This document shows positions 46,831 through 58,584 of a DNA stretch of 64,000 bases, in pieces (the stretch's first letter is position 1; every line of letters begins with the position of its first letter). The notes beneath the pieces were generated by a model. The model ran no database searches. It was not told the DNA's origin and saw nothing but the letters and a program-made list of their open reading frames with translations. This DNA comes from Plumapathes pennacea. Its lineage: Eukaryota > Cnidaria > Anthozoa > Antipatharia > Myriopathidae. The stretch spans positions 21,518,170-21,582,169 of the forward strand of contig OZ038467.1 in assembly GCA_964036295.1 (NCBI GenBank). Reading direction: 5' to 3'. The translations under genes and the position numbers were made by a program.

Positions 46831-47637
46831 GGCAAAACGTCTGCACATGCGTTGGTTTTTAAACTTCCGGTCTGTGTATATGGTGGTCGATGGCGACTGC
46901 TCCGACTGTGTAACGACTCGATAGTAACTGTAAAATACACGGACCATTAAGATTCCATAATGTTATGTCGCGGGAGCTTGGCTCGCCTGGCTGTTGTGAC
47001 CGGCGTGCTGGAGGTCTGTAAAATTAAAACAACGTCTGAAGGCGTGCTGCAGTAGTTGTGGCCACCGCTAGGTCTGTAATCACGGACGCTCTAATGCAGT
47101 CAAACACAGAATATACCCGTTTCTGGAATAGGCATCCGTTGCAGTTTTTTGACTGCTGTTCCATTGGGCAGGAGTATTGAACGTCTTTCTTCGTATCTCG
47201 TCGCAGTGGTAGGGACAAATTGGAGAATTAATCGGCATCTGTTTTGCGCCTCATTGATTTATTCCTTGTATCATATTTGTTGATCTTTTGTAGATTTAGT
47301 TGACTTTAAAATTGTTCTTCCAGATGTACAGTTATTTCTACAGCAAACCTCGATCTTTAGGCAGTAGAGGGGTGATCCAGCTAACGCTACACCAGGTACA
47401 ACTGACTTATTGCAATTGATGCTGGTATTGATACATTTCCTTCGCTTGCAGCACCACGTCGTAGCGGTGGGGTTGGCTTTAAAGCTATGGAAAGAAAACA
47501 ACCAGCAGCTGATATACATTGAAAGCATTCAAGGCCTTCTTGCGTTGTACTTCTTTCGTTGTACTATGTAGTTTTATAAAATAACTGTCATACTACGCGC
47601 GCCTTGATTGGGTAAATAACCGTGTAAGATATAGAGA
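46831..47637. other. Spacer, nothing firm
   Basis: A short plus frame MLCRGSLARLAVVTGVLE at about 46962-47013 precedes a GTCTGT donor and could be a first exon with a mitochondrial-type leader, without other support. Confidence 0.3.
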
Positions 47638-48372
47638 TTATTATATACATACTGAGACATACTCACGAAAAAGCCATATCGTAAAATTTCGTACGCAAAT
47701 GAGTTCTAGCCAATGAGAGGCCGCGAACGACGCTTTTCACACGTGAAAAAAATCGTTCGTCCAATCACAAGCTGCGAACGACGATTTTTCACTACTTTTA
47801 AAGGGTTTCCCGGTCCCATCATAAATGTCTCAGTATGTATATAATAAACAGAAAACATCATGGAAAGTGCTTTGTACAGTTTTTATTCACTCGTTGTTTC
47901 GTATCATAAAACTCACTCGCTCGCAAAGCCTCGCTCGTTCGTTTTATGATACTTCACAACTCGTGAATAAAAACCGTACGCGCGCACTTTCCATGAAGTA
48001 AATAGAGATTACTTCATGGAAAGTGCGCGCGTACGGTTTTTATTCACGAGTTGTGAAGTATCATAAAACGAACGAGCGAGGCTTTGCGAGCGAGTGAGTT
48101 TTATGATACGAAACAACGAGTGAATAAAAACTGTACAAAGCACTTTCCATGATGTTTTCTGTTTATTATATACATACTGAGACATTTATGATGGGACCGG
48201 GAAACCCTTTAAAAGTAGTGAAAAATCGTCGTTCGCAGCTTGTGATTGGACGAACGATTTTTTTCACGTGTGAAAAGCGTCGTTCGCGGCCTCTCATTGG
48301 CTAGAACTCATTTGCGTACGAAATTTTACGATATGGCTTTTTCGTGAGTATGTCTCAGTATGTATATAATAA
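47638..48372. mobile_element. Palindrome with 363-bp arms
   Basis: 47638-48000 and 48010-48372 are reverse complements along their whole length as far as I can check by eye, with a 9-bp centre (AATAGAGAT). Arms begin TTATTATATACATACTGAGA. Similar but diverged bases continue outward to about 47621 and 48390 (CGTGTAA...). Two inner segments, CGTTCGTCCAATCACAAGC and CGTCGTTCGC, are further short inversions. No coding capacity. A young foldback element or a hairpin-capped duplication. Confidence 0.95.
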
Positions 48373-48783
48373 GAGAGTATATTACACGCTGACGTGATAC
48401 GTGCGTGATGCATTTTACCTGACTAATTATTTTATAAAAGAAATTTCGTTTCCGTATAATATAGCTTCATCTTAACACTTGGGAAGTTGGAAGAACACTC
48501 GAGTAGCGCCGGAAACCACTAGGCGGCCTCGTGGTTTTTAGTGCAAGGCATTAAGTGTTGGGTCTTCGTGTGTGTGTGGATGTGTTCTAAAGTGCTCCCG
48601 ATGTTCGGTTGAATAAGAGACGTTCGAATTGTTAAATTTGTTTTAAAACCTGCTTTGGACTGTCAAAGGAAACACACACCAAATCCCGCAAAACACAAAA
48701 TAGCGTAGAAAAAAGTATCTTCATACATCAGAAGGCGACTTGCTCGAGCGGCATTTTGAAGATTCAGCGAGCAAGTTTTCCCA
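48373..48783. other. Spacer between two inverted repeats
   Basis: No gene seen. Confidence 0.5.
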
Positions 48784-49950
48784 CAGGCGGCCCAAGCTGA
48801 TTGACTGTGTGACGTCACGGTCGGGTTTTATAAGCAAATGTATGGGAGATTTTAGTCGATCGATAACTCGAAAAATATTGCGAGAATAAAGCGAATTAGA
48901 CTTGTTAACCTTGTTGTGGTGGTGGTTTTCTTGCTGCTGTAGCGATTTCAGCGTGTTTCGCTGAATTTTTCCAATCTAACAGAAAGAATTTCAAGGCTGG
49001 CAACTCGGTCGATCTGGCATCCAGAATGGCTCCAGAAAAGTCTCTCAAATGCGGCCTTTCAACCTCCGTATGGCCACAAAACCCGGACATATATCGAGTT
49101 GAATCCTTTTCCCATAAGACTGTCGCAAAAACATTTCGAAAACGCCAGTTGAGTCCGAAGAAATTGCCGAAATCGGCCTTCAAAATGGTTTCTGACAAAG
49201 TCGTGTGACCCACTCTTGGTCCATGGAAATGGCGTTTGAATTTCATGTCCAGCTCTGATTCGCTGCCTCTTTCGCATGCTAATCAATTTACTGGCTTTTC
49301 ACCCAGCCCAGAAATGTTTTTGTTGACGTTTTTAAATGTTTCAGAGATGTTTTCGAGATGTTTTCGAGATGTTTTCAAAGCCTAATATTCATAGTTCGTT
49401 TAAAAATCCGGCTACAAATGTAGCCTTGCCCCTCCCCGGTGTCGCGGTAAATTGATTAGCATGCGAAAGAGTCAGCGAATCAGAGCTCGACATGAAATTC
49501 AAACGCCATTTCCATGGACCAAGAGTGGGTCTCACGGCTTGTCAGAAACCATTTTGACGGCCGATTTCGGCAATTTCTTCGGACTCAACTGGCGTTTTCG
49601 AAATGTTTTTGCGACAATCTTATAGGAAAAGGATTCAACTCGATATATGTCTGGGTTTTGTGGCCATACGGATGTTGAAAGGCCGCATTTGAGAGACTTT
49701 TCTGGAGCCATTCTGCATGCCAGATCGACCGAGTTGCCAGCCTTGAACTTCTTTCTGTTAGAGAGGAAAAATTCAGCGAAACACGCTGAAATCGCTACAG
49801 CAGCAAGAAAACCACCACACCAACAAGGTTAGCAAATCTAAGCTTTATTCTCGCAATATTTTTCGAGTTATCGATCGACTAAAATCTCCCATAAATTTGC
49901 TTATAAAACCCGACCGTGACGTCACACAGTCAATCAGCTTGGGCCGCCTG
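48784..49950. mobile_element. Inverted-repeat element, arms about 505 bp
   Basis: 48784-49290 and 49448-49950 are reverse complements with few differences. Outer ends are CAGGCGGCCCAAGCTGATTG and its inverse; inner ends are AATCAATTTA/TAAATTGATT. The 157-bp loop has TTTTCGAGATGTTTTCGAGA short repeats. Each arm encodes the same frame (see 48905). Confidence 0.93.
48905..49246 (-). CDS. Open frame in the inverted-repeat arm
   Basis: The 113-codon frame MKFKRHFHGPRVGHTTLSET ends GHTEVERPHLRDFSGAILDA and then a Lys/Ala-rich tail before TAA. The other arm keeps the distal 61 codons of the same frame (49647-49832) with about six residue changes, but earlier codons are out of frame. I recognise no family. 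It may be a fragment of a host or transposon gene captured in the arms, or a chance frame. Confidence 0.35.
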   Translation of the reverse strand: MKFKRHFHGPRVGHTTLSETILKADFGNFFGLNWRFRNVFATVLWEKDSTRYMSGFCGHTEVERPHLRDFSGAILDARSTELPALKFFLLDWKNSAKHAEIATAARKPPPQQG

Positions 49951-50820
49951 TAGTTTTCCAGGAGAATCTCCGCAAAATTGGACTCACACATACCATGGTC
50001 ATGCTCTCTCTTGTAATGTATCGTTTTCCAAAATTCGTAAATGTTTGCGCAAAAAACACTCGTAAGATCTCTAGGAATTCACACTCCTGACAGAAAGTGA
50101 AAACTGGTGCTGATGTGAGTAAGCTTGTCGTTTACATACCAGCAGCGAAACAGCTGATTACCTGGCGCGAGTCGATTTTGAATGGCGCGTACACGCGAAG
50201 GGGACTGGTTTGGAGACGACGTCCAGGTTCTGTTGTCCAAATTGTTGGCCTGGCTACTCAGCAGTTGAGATCAGCTGTGTAATGCTTATGAGTTGTTTTA
50301 AACGTTTGTTATGGCACAAATCTGGTTCTTTGGAGTAATGATGCCAAGGTAAGTGTGTGATTTATTGGACCTCTAGTTTTGCGAACCGGACCTTCTTTAC
50401 TTCTTCGGCGAGAATCGAACTTTTCGTTTTTATGTGGCGGGGAGTGCGGTTCAACGTAGTTTTACAACCCGCAGATAAATTAGAAAGCTCCTCTTGATTT
50501 ACAGCGAGCTGTTATAAAATAACAGCAACAGCAACATTCAATTTGAAGCTCTTGTGGCAATAACATTCTCTCATGTGATATTATAATTTGCGTTCCTGGT
50601 CAAAATACGGTACATCGACAAAAAGAGATACTATTGGAAGTGACAATTTGCAAAACGAATTTACAAAGATAGATTATTTCCTTTTACCCTGTCACTTCTG
50701 AGCTCAGATTACAAATTCTCCCAACTACTCGAGAAGAAAATGTTTAAAGTTTATAACCATAATACTACGCATGTTCATATTTAAAAAGTACAAAGACCTG
50801 GAAATGCGTTTTATATTGCT
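49951..50820. other. Spacer, nothing firm
   Basis: A 61-codon plus frame at 50097-50282 (KLVVYIPAAKQLITWRESIL) has no known relatives in my memory and no clear splice sites. Confidence 0.35.
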
Positions 50821-51710
50821 TATGTACCGATCAATTCGAAACTCGCACATCCCCCCCCCCGGGCAACCCCCCGGGCATTTGAACTTTTCGATTTTCCGAT
50901 GGTCAAATTCCCCACCCTCGGGCCTAAATGACTGTTCAAATGCCCCGGTTTAAGGCTGAATTTAGTGGTCAAATGCCCCACCCCCGGGGCAAAAAAACGC
51001 TGAAAAACAGATACACGTCTAACAATTTGACTTGTTATTGTGAAAGTCGCGCGCGTCCGAGCTCGATAACGGTGAGTACGTTGGCTAAAATTGTTTTGTT
51101 TAAGTGAATTACACTGTAGGAAGTAAATACGAGTGATTTGCAAGACTGAAGCAGATTTATAAACTATTTATATACTGGGCCGGGGAAAAAATCGAAGGGA
51201 ATTGACACAGAATTGTTGACAAGAAATGCCGCGAGTCGTGTTCCGACGCGCCGAGGGTATTAAAGTCGTTGACATTTTTCTTTAAACCGTACGGCTAACA
51301 AAATACATTTATTTAACATCCAAGGATAAGGTTTCAAACAATACCTTGAGCGAAGCAGCGCTTTTAAAGCAATAATATTGCGAGTTGTTTAAATCGTAAC
51401 GGCGCAACATCGGAGATTGATCCTCGATAAATGAACGTTGTGCTTGGAACATTCACTAATATGCCTCTCAATTTAGACAAAATAAACACTTAGCACACAC
51501 CGTACGCACAACTAAAACACTTTCGCGTAAAGCAGGGTGAAATTGAGGGAACGAGTTCAAATTCCCCACCCCTCCGTGGTTGTGGTCAAATGCCCCACCC
51601 CGGGCGAGAGCGGTTGGTCAAATTCCCGCCTCCCCGGGCAAGGGAGGCGGTCAAATGCCCGGGGTATGCCCGGGGGGGGATGTGCGAGTTTCAAATTGAT
51701 CGGTACATTA
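50821..51710. mobile_element. C-rich inverted-repeat element, about 890 bp
   Basis: Ends TATGTACCGATCAATTCGAAACTCGCACATCC (left) and the matching inverse at 51680-51710. Both flanks contain several GGTCAAATGCCCCACCCC units in opposite orientation, like a short minisatellite. The interior is AT-rich. No transposase. Confidence 0.85.
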
Positions 51711-53526
51711 CATTGTGTTGAGAATATTGATAGTTTGATAAGATTTCATTTGAAGAAGTAGTCAAATGCCAGGTTCTTCTTACCATATGTGATATATTTT
51801 TGGTGAGAAACTGAAGAATAAGAAATATTGAAGTTGATCACTAATGGGAGTGAAAGTTCAAGTGAATTGTGAACCATGTCATGTCCTCAGGCACTGTAAC
51901 TTTATTATATGAAACTGCACCTCGAGCACCAGTAGATCTGTGTGTCAAAGTATACCGTGCACATCTAGAGTCGTAATAGCTAGACAAGCCACTATATGGT
52001 GTAATTTCAACTCTATTTCATGGATTTTTACTGTGCTCTCTTTTTAAACCAACTCTCTGGGAGACAGCCTGTCCATTTTGACAGCCTCTTGGGAACATCC
52101 TGTTCTTTTGTTGGCCCTTGGGGAAACACCTGGTCCATTCAGACTTACAGTGTACTGTTACCTCTGGGGAAACATGTTCCAAAATGTCCCTTCAGATGCA
52201 TTTTCTGTCTTTAAAATCATTGTGCAGTGAAACACCTTCAAACCCTACCACATATTTTGAACATGCAGGGAAGGTTAATCATTTTGAGGCAGCTTTTGAA
52301 TTCCAGCGATTTGTAGGCCAAAAATCAGCTACTCATAGTTTGATTGTTTTTTTGTGTCTTATTTCTTCCTGATATTGGCAAGAATTGATAGAACCAGCTT
52401 TTATCTGAGCACCAAGGTATTTGGGAGCTGAAGAGGAATGGTGAAATGTTCATGATAGCTCCTTCCTGCTCTAAAATTTCTATCATTCCAGTCCAGAAAA
52501 TCTTGGTATTGGTTTTTTTCAAATCTCACAGTATTTTACCTCAAATACAAAAAAGCATTATACCATTATTCCAGGGAGATGCTATTGCTGATGATTATTC
52601 CAAAAGAAACAGCTGCATTTCAAAATAATATTAAGCTGGGCCGATAAATATTCAGATGGCACTTTGTGTCTCATTAATGTACTGTGAACTTAACTGGGGT
52701 TGTCAACTGATCTCTTTGAACCTAACAATATTGAACTTACCTTGAAAACTATTTTTGTATGGACTGGCAGACATAAGGGCACTTGAGTATAAGGAATGAA
52801 CTATTGGTAACAACAGTGAACTCTTTCTGAACATAATTTGGATGTCTTCGTTTTTTAGAATAAAAGACCTTGACAACCACTACTTTGGTTTGGTTTGGAC
52901 TTATATTCAGGAGGGAGGATGTATTATAGAAGGGGAAAATACTGTATGTTTACAGCTGCAGTTACACCTGAGAATGTGTTGCTTTCAATTATTTGTTTAA
53001 AGTTTTTGTGGAGAGACACCTTGCTTAAGCAATATTACTTGCACATTTTTTTAGTGAAGGGGATATCAACAATGTCTCCCTGATTAGTAAGGCACATGTG
53101 CCCAGCTATATGACTGGAGACTTAGTGAAGTTGTTGATTTTTGATTGATTGATCCTCTTTACTGTATCATGGGTGTTTGTTGTCTCCTGCTGATATCCTT
53201 TGTTTAACTTTCAAGCAACAAGCTTGAGGTAGTGCAAGATCTTCCTACAACTTGACCTCAAATACTTCCTTCTATTCATCACAACCTTCAAACAGTGTGT
53301 ACTACCATCTGTTATCAATTAAGTGTTGATACTACAGTGGAACCTCCCAGAAGGGACCACCCTTTTCTCATCTTTAAGCCTTTCACTCCCAAGATCAAAA
53401 TTCAGATTCTCCTAACTTTTTAAGAATAAAATACGAGTGACGTTGTGAGAATTCAGAGTTTAATCAACTATTATCTAAGCAAGCTATCAAAGTAGTGTTG
53501 ATTAACTTCTCCTGGTTCTTTGGCAG
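51711..53526. other. Spacer with a diverged copy of the duplicated 3' region
   Basis: 52940-53062 (TACTGTATGTTTACAG, GTTGCTTTC, ACACCTTGCTTAAGCAA and CTTGCACATTTTTTTAGTGA words) is a diverged relative of 21541-21660 and 34597-34735. No supported exon was found in the rest. Confidence 0.5.
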
Positions 53527-53613
53527 ATTTCTGAACTGGAAGGATCAGATAATGGTGAGGATCCTGAGGTATCTTAGTTTGTAACTTGTATCAGTAAAGA
53601 GACTATCAATAAA
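53527..53613 (+). CDS. Terminal exon with polyadenylation signal, gene unknown
   Basis: After a CTTTGGCAG acceptor come 16 codons, ISELEGSDNGEDPEVS, and TAG at 53575-53577, followed by AATAAA at 53608-53613. A short acidic tail of this kind is typical of a protein C-terminus, but the upstream exons are not identified, so the assignment stays weak. Confidence 0.4.
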
Positions 53614-53688
53614 AGTCTGTTAATGTGTACATAGTGTACAGAGTGTTGGTTCACACTTCAAACATCACCTCTTTGTTTGAGCCCTATA

Positions 53689-53850
53689 CAGTCATCTCTC
53701 TCTTAGGCGGACACCCTCAAATTAGATTTAGTGTCCATCTTAGAGAGGTGTCTGCCTTAGGAGAGTTTAGTTACAGAGAATCAAGTGAAAATTGGCAAGG
53801 ACCAAATCTGCATGCTGTCTGCCTTAGAGAGATGTCCGCTTAGAGAGAGT
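53689..53850. repeat. Hairpin repeat (CTTAGAGAGATGTCCGC type)
   Basis: TCTCTCTCTTAGGCGGACAC and TGTCCGCTTAGAGAGAG pair across about 110 bp that itself holds two further copies in both orientations. Confidence 0.75.
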
Positions 53851-53865
53851 TGACTGTCTATGCAT

Positions 53866-54131
53866 CAAGAGTTCCAGTTTTTGTTTGGATCGCACTGTAT
53901 TGTGGGTAGGTTTAGCTCAGAAAAGTGAGCACCAACTCTACAACATTCGCCATTTTGCACTTCATGCTTGGAACTTAGTCACGTTTCCATTCTAAAATGT
54001 ACACATCTACCAAAACTCTAAGTTTGAACTGCAAAATAGTAGATATTGTAAAGTTGATGCTCACTTTTTTGAGCCAAACCTACCCAGAATACAGTGCTAA
54101 CTAACCAAAGTCGGAACTCCTGATGCATGTA
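53866..54131. mobile_element. MITE-like foldback element
   Basis: ATCAAGAGTTCCAGTTTTTG and CACTGTATTGTGGGTAGGTTT at the left return inverted as AAACCTACCCAGAATACAGTG and GGAACTCCTGATG at the right. About 265 bp, non-coding. Confidence 0.8.
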
Positions 54132-54588
54132 TTAAACTTGCCACCCAGATGAACCTTGGGGTTGGTGCCTGCCAAAAAGAGGGGCCGCCTAATCTCAGTA
54201 CCAACCTAAAAGGGAGGTATCCATGGCAACCCTGCCACACCCCAACACCACGGCACCAGTCAGACTGAATATCAGTGGATAACTACTGCAAGACATACTT
54301 ACCAGGGGGGAGGGAATGGTTATGCAGGTTAAAAGATACACAAAATTAATCTTTTTATTGCAGGATACCATAGAAATAGTCAGACAATTAAACATTATGG
54401 CTGAAGGCTGGTTCAATGCTAAACTGTATACTTACAAAACATTGTGCAGACAATGAGATGACAGAAATAGTTTGCTGTGTAATCCAACAACAACAACAAC
54501 AACAATATGTTTATTATTCAAAAGATGCCAAGTTCTGTTCTATAGATATGGAGGTACATGTCTGTATGTTATTTGCTGTTTCTCGTAG

Positions 54589-54692
54589 ATACTAATGATG
54601 GTTACAGAGACAGTGAGAAAGACCAGATGATGCATTTGCACATGCTGGCTGCATTTACATTTTATGTTCAACAAGCCAGGAAAGAAAGTTAA
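54589..54692 (+). CDS. Possible terminal exon
   Basis: A TTTCTCGTAG acceptor is followed by TNDGYRDSEKDQMMHLHM, then LAAFTFYVQQARKES and TAA. Composition is protein-like. No family recognised; upstream exons not found. Confidence 0.35.
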
Positions 54693-54724
54693 GAACAAAG
54701 AAACCAAGACAGAGGTGTTTACAC

Positions 54725-55650
54725 AGGTAGAGTATTTTTAGTAAGGGTACCCCCTTGGTATTTTTTGTAAGGATACCCCCTTGGTATTTTTAGTAAGGGT
54801 ACCCCCTTGGTATTTTTGGTAAAGGTACCCCCTTAGTATTTTTAGTGAGGGTACCCCCTTGGTATTTTTGGTAAAGGTACCCCCTTGGTATTTCTCGTAA
54901 GGGTACCCCCTTTGTATTTTTAGTAAGGGTACCCCCTTGGTATTTTTAGTAATGGTATCCCCTTGGTATTTTCTGTATGGGTACCCCCTTGGTTTCTTTA
55001 ATAAGGGTACCCCCTTGGTATTTTTCGTAATTGTACCCCCTTGGTATTTCTAGTAAGGGTACCCCCTTGGTATTTTGGGTAAGGGTACCCCCTTGGTATA
55101 TTTGGTAAGGGTACCCCCTTGGTATTTCTCGTAAGGGTACCCCCTTGGTTTCTTTAATAAGGGTACCCCCTTGGTATTTTTAGAAAGGGTACCTCCTTGG
55201 TATTTTTATTAAGGGTACCCCCTTGGTATTTTTAGTGAGGGTACCCCCTTGGTATTTTTACTAAGGGTACCCCCTTGGTATTTTTGGTAAGGGTACCCCC
55301 TTGGTATTTTTGGTAATTGTACCCCCTTGGTTTCTTTTGTAAGGGTACCCCCCTTGGTTTTTTTAGTAAGGGTACCCCCTTGGTATTTTTGGTAAGGGTA
55401 CCCCCTTGGTATTTTTAGTAAGGGTACTCCCTTGGTATTTTTAGTAAGGGTACCCCCTTGGTATTTTTTGTAAGGGTACCCCCTTGGTATTTTTAGTGAG
55501 GGTACCCCCTAGGTATTTTTGGTAAGGGTACCCCCTTGGTATTTTTAGGAAGGGTTCCCCCTTGGTATTTTTAGTAAGGGTACCCCCTTGGTTTCTTTAG
55601 TAAGGGTACCCCCTTGGTTTTTTTAGTAAGGGTACCCCCTTGGTATTTAA
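54725..55650. repeat. 27-bp minisatellite GTAAGGGTACCCCCTTGG, array 3
   Basis: About 34 units of GTAAGGGTACCCCCTTGGTA plus TTTTTA, period about 26-27 bp, quite homogeneous, with a few CTTGGTTTCTTTA variants. It is related to arrays 1 and 2 by the GTAAGGGT-CCCCCTT core. Each unit holds a GGTACC site. Confidence 0.95.
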
Positions 55651-55654
55651 TAAG

Positions 55655-56020
55655 AAATAAGGAGCCATAACAAGACCGATTCAGGCAGTGGAATATATTT
55701 TGCCTTTTTGGTCTGAAATAGGGTAACAATTCTGTCGTTTTGGTCTGGGATAGGTATGACTTAAAGAAAAACATATCGCCGCGGACATTGCACGGCAATT
55801 GGAAGAAAACACAGGGCGAAAATCGCTGTAAAAAAAATATCTGGAAAAGGTCTGAATTAGGGTGTGAATTTTGGAGTCAGGTCTGAAATAGGGTATAGAA
55901 AATTAGATATTTTGGTCCGAAATAGGGTAAGGGTTTTCAGGACCGGGCGGCACATCCCCACCAAAAATTATGATGAGTACACCCCCCCCCCCCCCCCCTT
56001 CCCCACCCCCACCCCCATCC
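55655..56020. repeat. Dispersed 'TCTGAAATAGGGT' repeat, copy 3
   Basis: It contains GGTCTGAAATAGGGTA twice, GGACCGGGCGGCACATCCCC and a C18 tract at about 55981-55998, with matching words at 10.1-10.3 kb and 13.95-14.26 kb. Confidence 0.7.
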
Positions 56021-56159
56021 CCGCGGGGGCCGTTCCCTCCAATCATCTTGGTTTTCGACCGACCGACCGAAGGACACATTTCTTGTTTCTTGTGGCACTC
56101 TCACGGTCTGTGAACAGGGCCTTCCTTGGTATAATCTCTTGACGACAGCAATTTAATGT

Positions 56160-57270
56160 TTATTAGTAATTCTAAACAAAATAGATTGTAATTTCAAAAT
56201 GCAAATCATTTCACGGTTCGGTTAGTCCAATATTGACTCAATCAGGGCTCAAATGAACAAAAATTTGGCGAAGAGTTCGACTACATTTGACTTCTGATCA
56301 TTGTCATATGTTTTTGCTCGGAAAACTCTCAAAGACTATGCGCATCATTGTTTTATAACCGGAGCCATCTTTTTATCGAAGTCTTATCAAAATCTTCCTT
56401 AGGAATATCTCCGCGTAGCCTTTTATAGTGCGCTCCCGCGTTTAAGGTTTCGATCTGTCTAAGTCCGCTATGACGAAACTCCAAGGTTAGCCTAATGGTA
56501 TGGGAATGAATCATAAGCTAGTCGAACGGTTCACTGATCAATGAGTGGACGTACCTGTATTGAAGAAAAGCCACAAGTTAGCCTCTGATCAAAGTTCAAA
56601 CAGTGTAGTACATTTTTAATTGTGCTTGTCCAGTTTATGAATCTCTTAGATCAGTTCTTGCTGAATTCAGCTTCGGTTAAGATTCATCCTGAGTTCTGAA
56701 CCATCTCCGTACTGAACATTTTCTGCCGACGTTAAGAGCTGAAAGGTGAGCACGCAAAATTTGTTTTATCAAAAACTTTCTCCAGGAAAATACAGTTTCG
56801 CAAAAGCTTTTCTTTGCCTTTTAACATTAACATCGTCGCCACCCAATTCTTAAAATTCTCTTTAATGCTACTAACATTTTTAATTCACCAAGCCTTCACG
56901 TTCATTTCCTAATTTAAATCTATTATGTGTCTAATATTTTATTCTTTGCGTTACTGGATTAGGCATTTAAAAGTATAAACATTGGCAGATGCTGTTTACT
57001 TTGCTTTGGTTCAACTTACCTTTCCCACAAATAATCGTTCTTCCTGTTACTCGTCGCAACTTAATGGTCACAACATATTCAATTTTACTTCATTTCAATC
57101 TAACGGCAATAATACTTTAACAACACTCTAGAAACCGATCCCCCGAAACTGACAATTGTGAAAAGTTTCGTTGTCTGTGTCAAAGTCACTCTCAACTCTT
57201 CATCTCCTTGTATATATACTTAGCACTAATCGCCTTATTTAACTAAAGAGAATCTACAAAAAGGCCATAT
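56160..57270. other. Spacer, likely 5' side of the deaminase-like gene
   Basis: A GAGCTGAAAG/GTGAGC donor at 56745 could end a non-coding first exon. No coding frame is supported. Confidence 0.4.
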
Positions 57271-57274
57271 CAAA

Positions 57275-57560
57275 TACCTTAACTGTGGCGTCAAACGCTG
57301 AACTTAAACTTTGAGTCTTTGATGAAAAGCCGGTCTATGTCAAATTCCATAGTCTATGCGTCAAACGCTGAATATAAACTTTGAGTCTGTGATAAAAAGT
57401 CCATGTCAAATTTTCTAGACTGTGCGTCAAAAAGGGAATGTAAACTGCGGGTCTGTGAGAAGCAGTCTACGTCAAATGACATATAGTGTAAGTCAAAACT
57501 TGAATATGAACTCCTTGTCTGTTACGAATAGTCCATTTCAAATGCCACAGGACTGTGCTT
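57275..57560. repeat. About 64-bp tandem repeat, 4-5 units
   Basis: Units with GTGCGTCAAACGCTGAATAT, AAACTTTGAGTCTGTGAT and AAAAAGTCCATGTCAAATT recur at about 57292, 57358, 57422 and 57488, increasingly diverged. Upstream of the secreted-protein gene. No coding meaning. Confidence 0.8.
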
Positions 57561-58584
57561 CAGAAGTAGACAATGAACTAATTTGCCATATAGTTTGGAA
57601 CCTGTTATCCATAGGCCCGTTTCTTAAACGTGTTCGCTATATCAACAACGTTAATTTTCACGCCGAATATGCACTGCATAGATTTAGAAGTACACTATTT
57701 TTTAATTTAATGATTGCTCGGCTGAGGCCAGAAGAAGAAATATTTTCGCCCTATCACTCGACCTTTATACATGGTAAACATAAAATCTGAGTTCTTGAGG
57801 GTCTTTAAAGCAAACATCAATACTTGATATACGTCTAGAACTCCTGACATAGCGTTTATTTGGTCGCCAGTTTGGTGAATAGAAGCGCATGGCGGACGTC
57901 ACAAAGTCCTCCAATTTACTAAATAGGAAATTTGTAGTGCAACTTGCAAAGTACACTTGTAAACTTTGTTGATGATTGGCTCCAAGACAACCGTGTTCAT
58001 ATAAGCATATGCCATGAACATCAAATCGAACTCTACTTCCACCTGTGCGAGCACAATGCATGGTTACCCGGCTTAATGTACAAGCAATGCTACGTGAGGT
58101 TAAGCAGCCAATAAGTGATCTTCGTCTGTAGTCCGCCTGAAAGCACTAGAAAATTTTTTTCAGAGAACTGAAGTGTAATATCGTTTAGCTCAGACTCGTT
58201 TAGACGTCCTAATTAAGCCGTAACATATCGCTTGGTGAAATGTGAAAGAGCAAAATATAGATAATTTTTATTTTTGACATTTTTACTTTGTTTGGTCCAT
58301 ATTAATCTTCCCATTCTATTTAGAACTGTTGATGCAGTTATTCTTTTGGATTATTTTCGTTTGTTTAATGCCTATAAAGTGCTTGTTCTTCGCCTGTTCT
58401 TTTATCCTCTTGTAGTACATACCACTCTACAGTAAAAAATGAAAATTCCATAATGGTTTCATTCGGTTTGATATAACATATTCGTATGTGGAATACTTAC
58501 ATGAACCACTGCACAGCAAGAAGTTGGAAGATGAATTTTTACTGTACTTATTACATATCGATTTGCTCTTTACAGGTTGTGTTC

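Noticed and set aside
54725..55650. CRISPR array in the 27-bp regular repeats
   Set aside because: Units are contiguous without unique spacers; it is a minisatellite in animal DNA.
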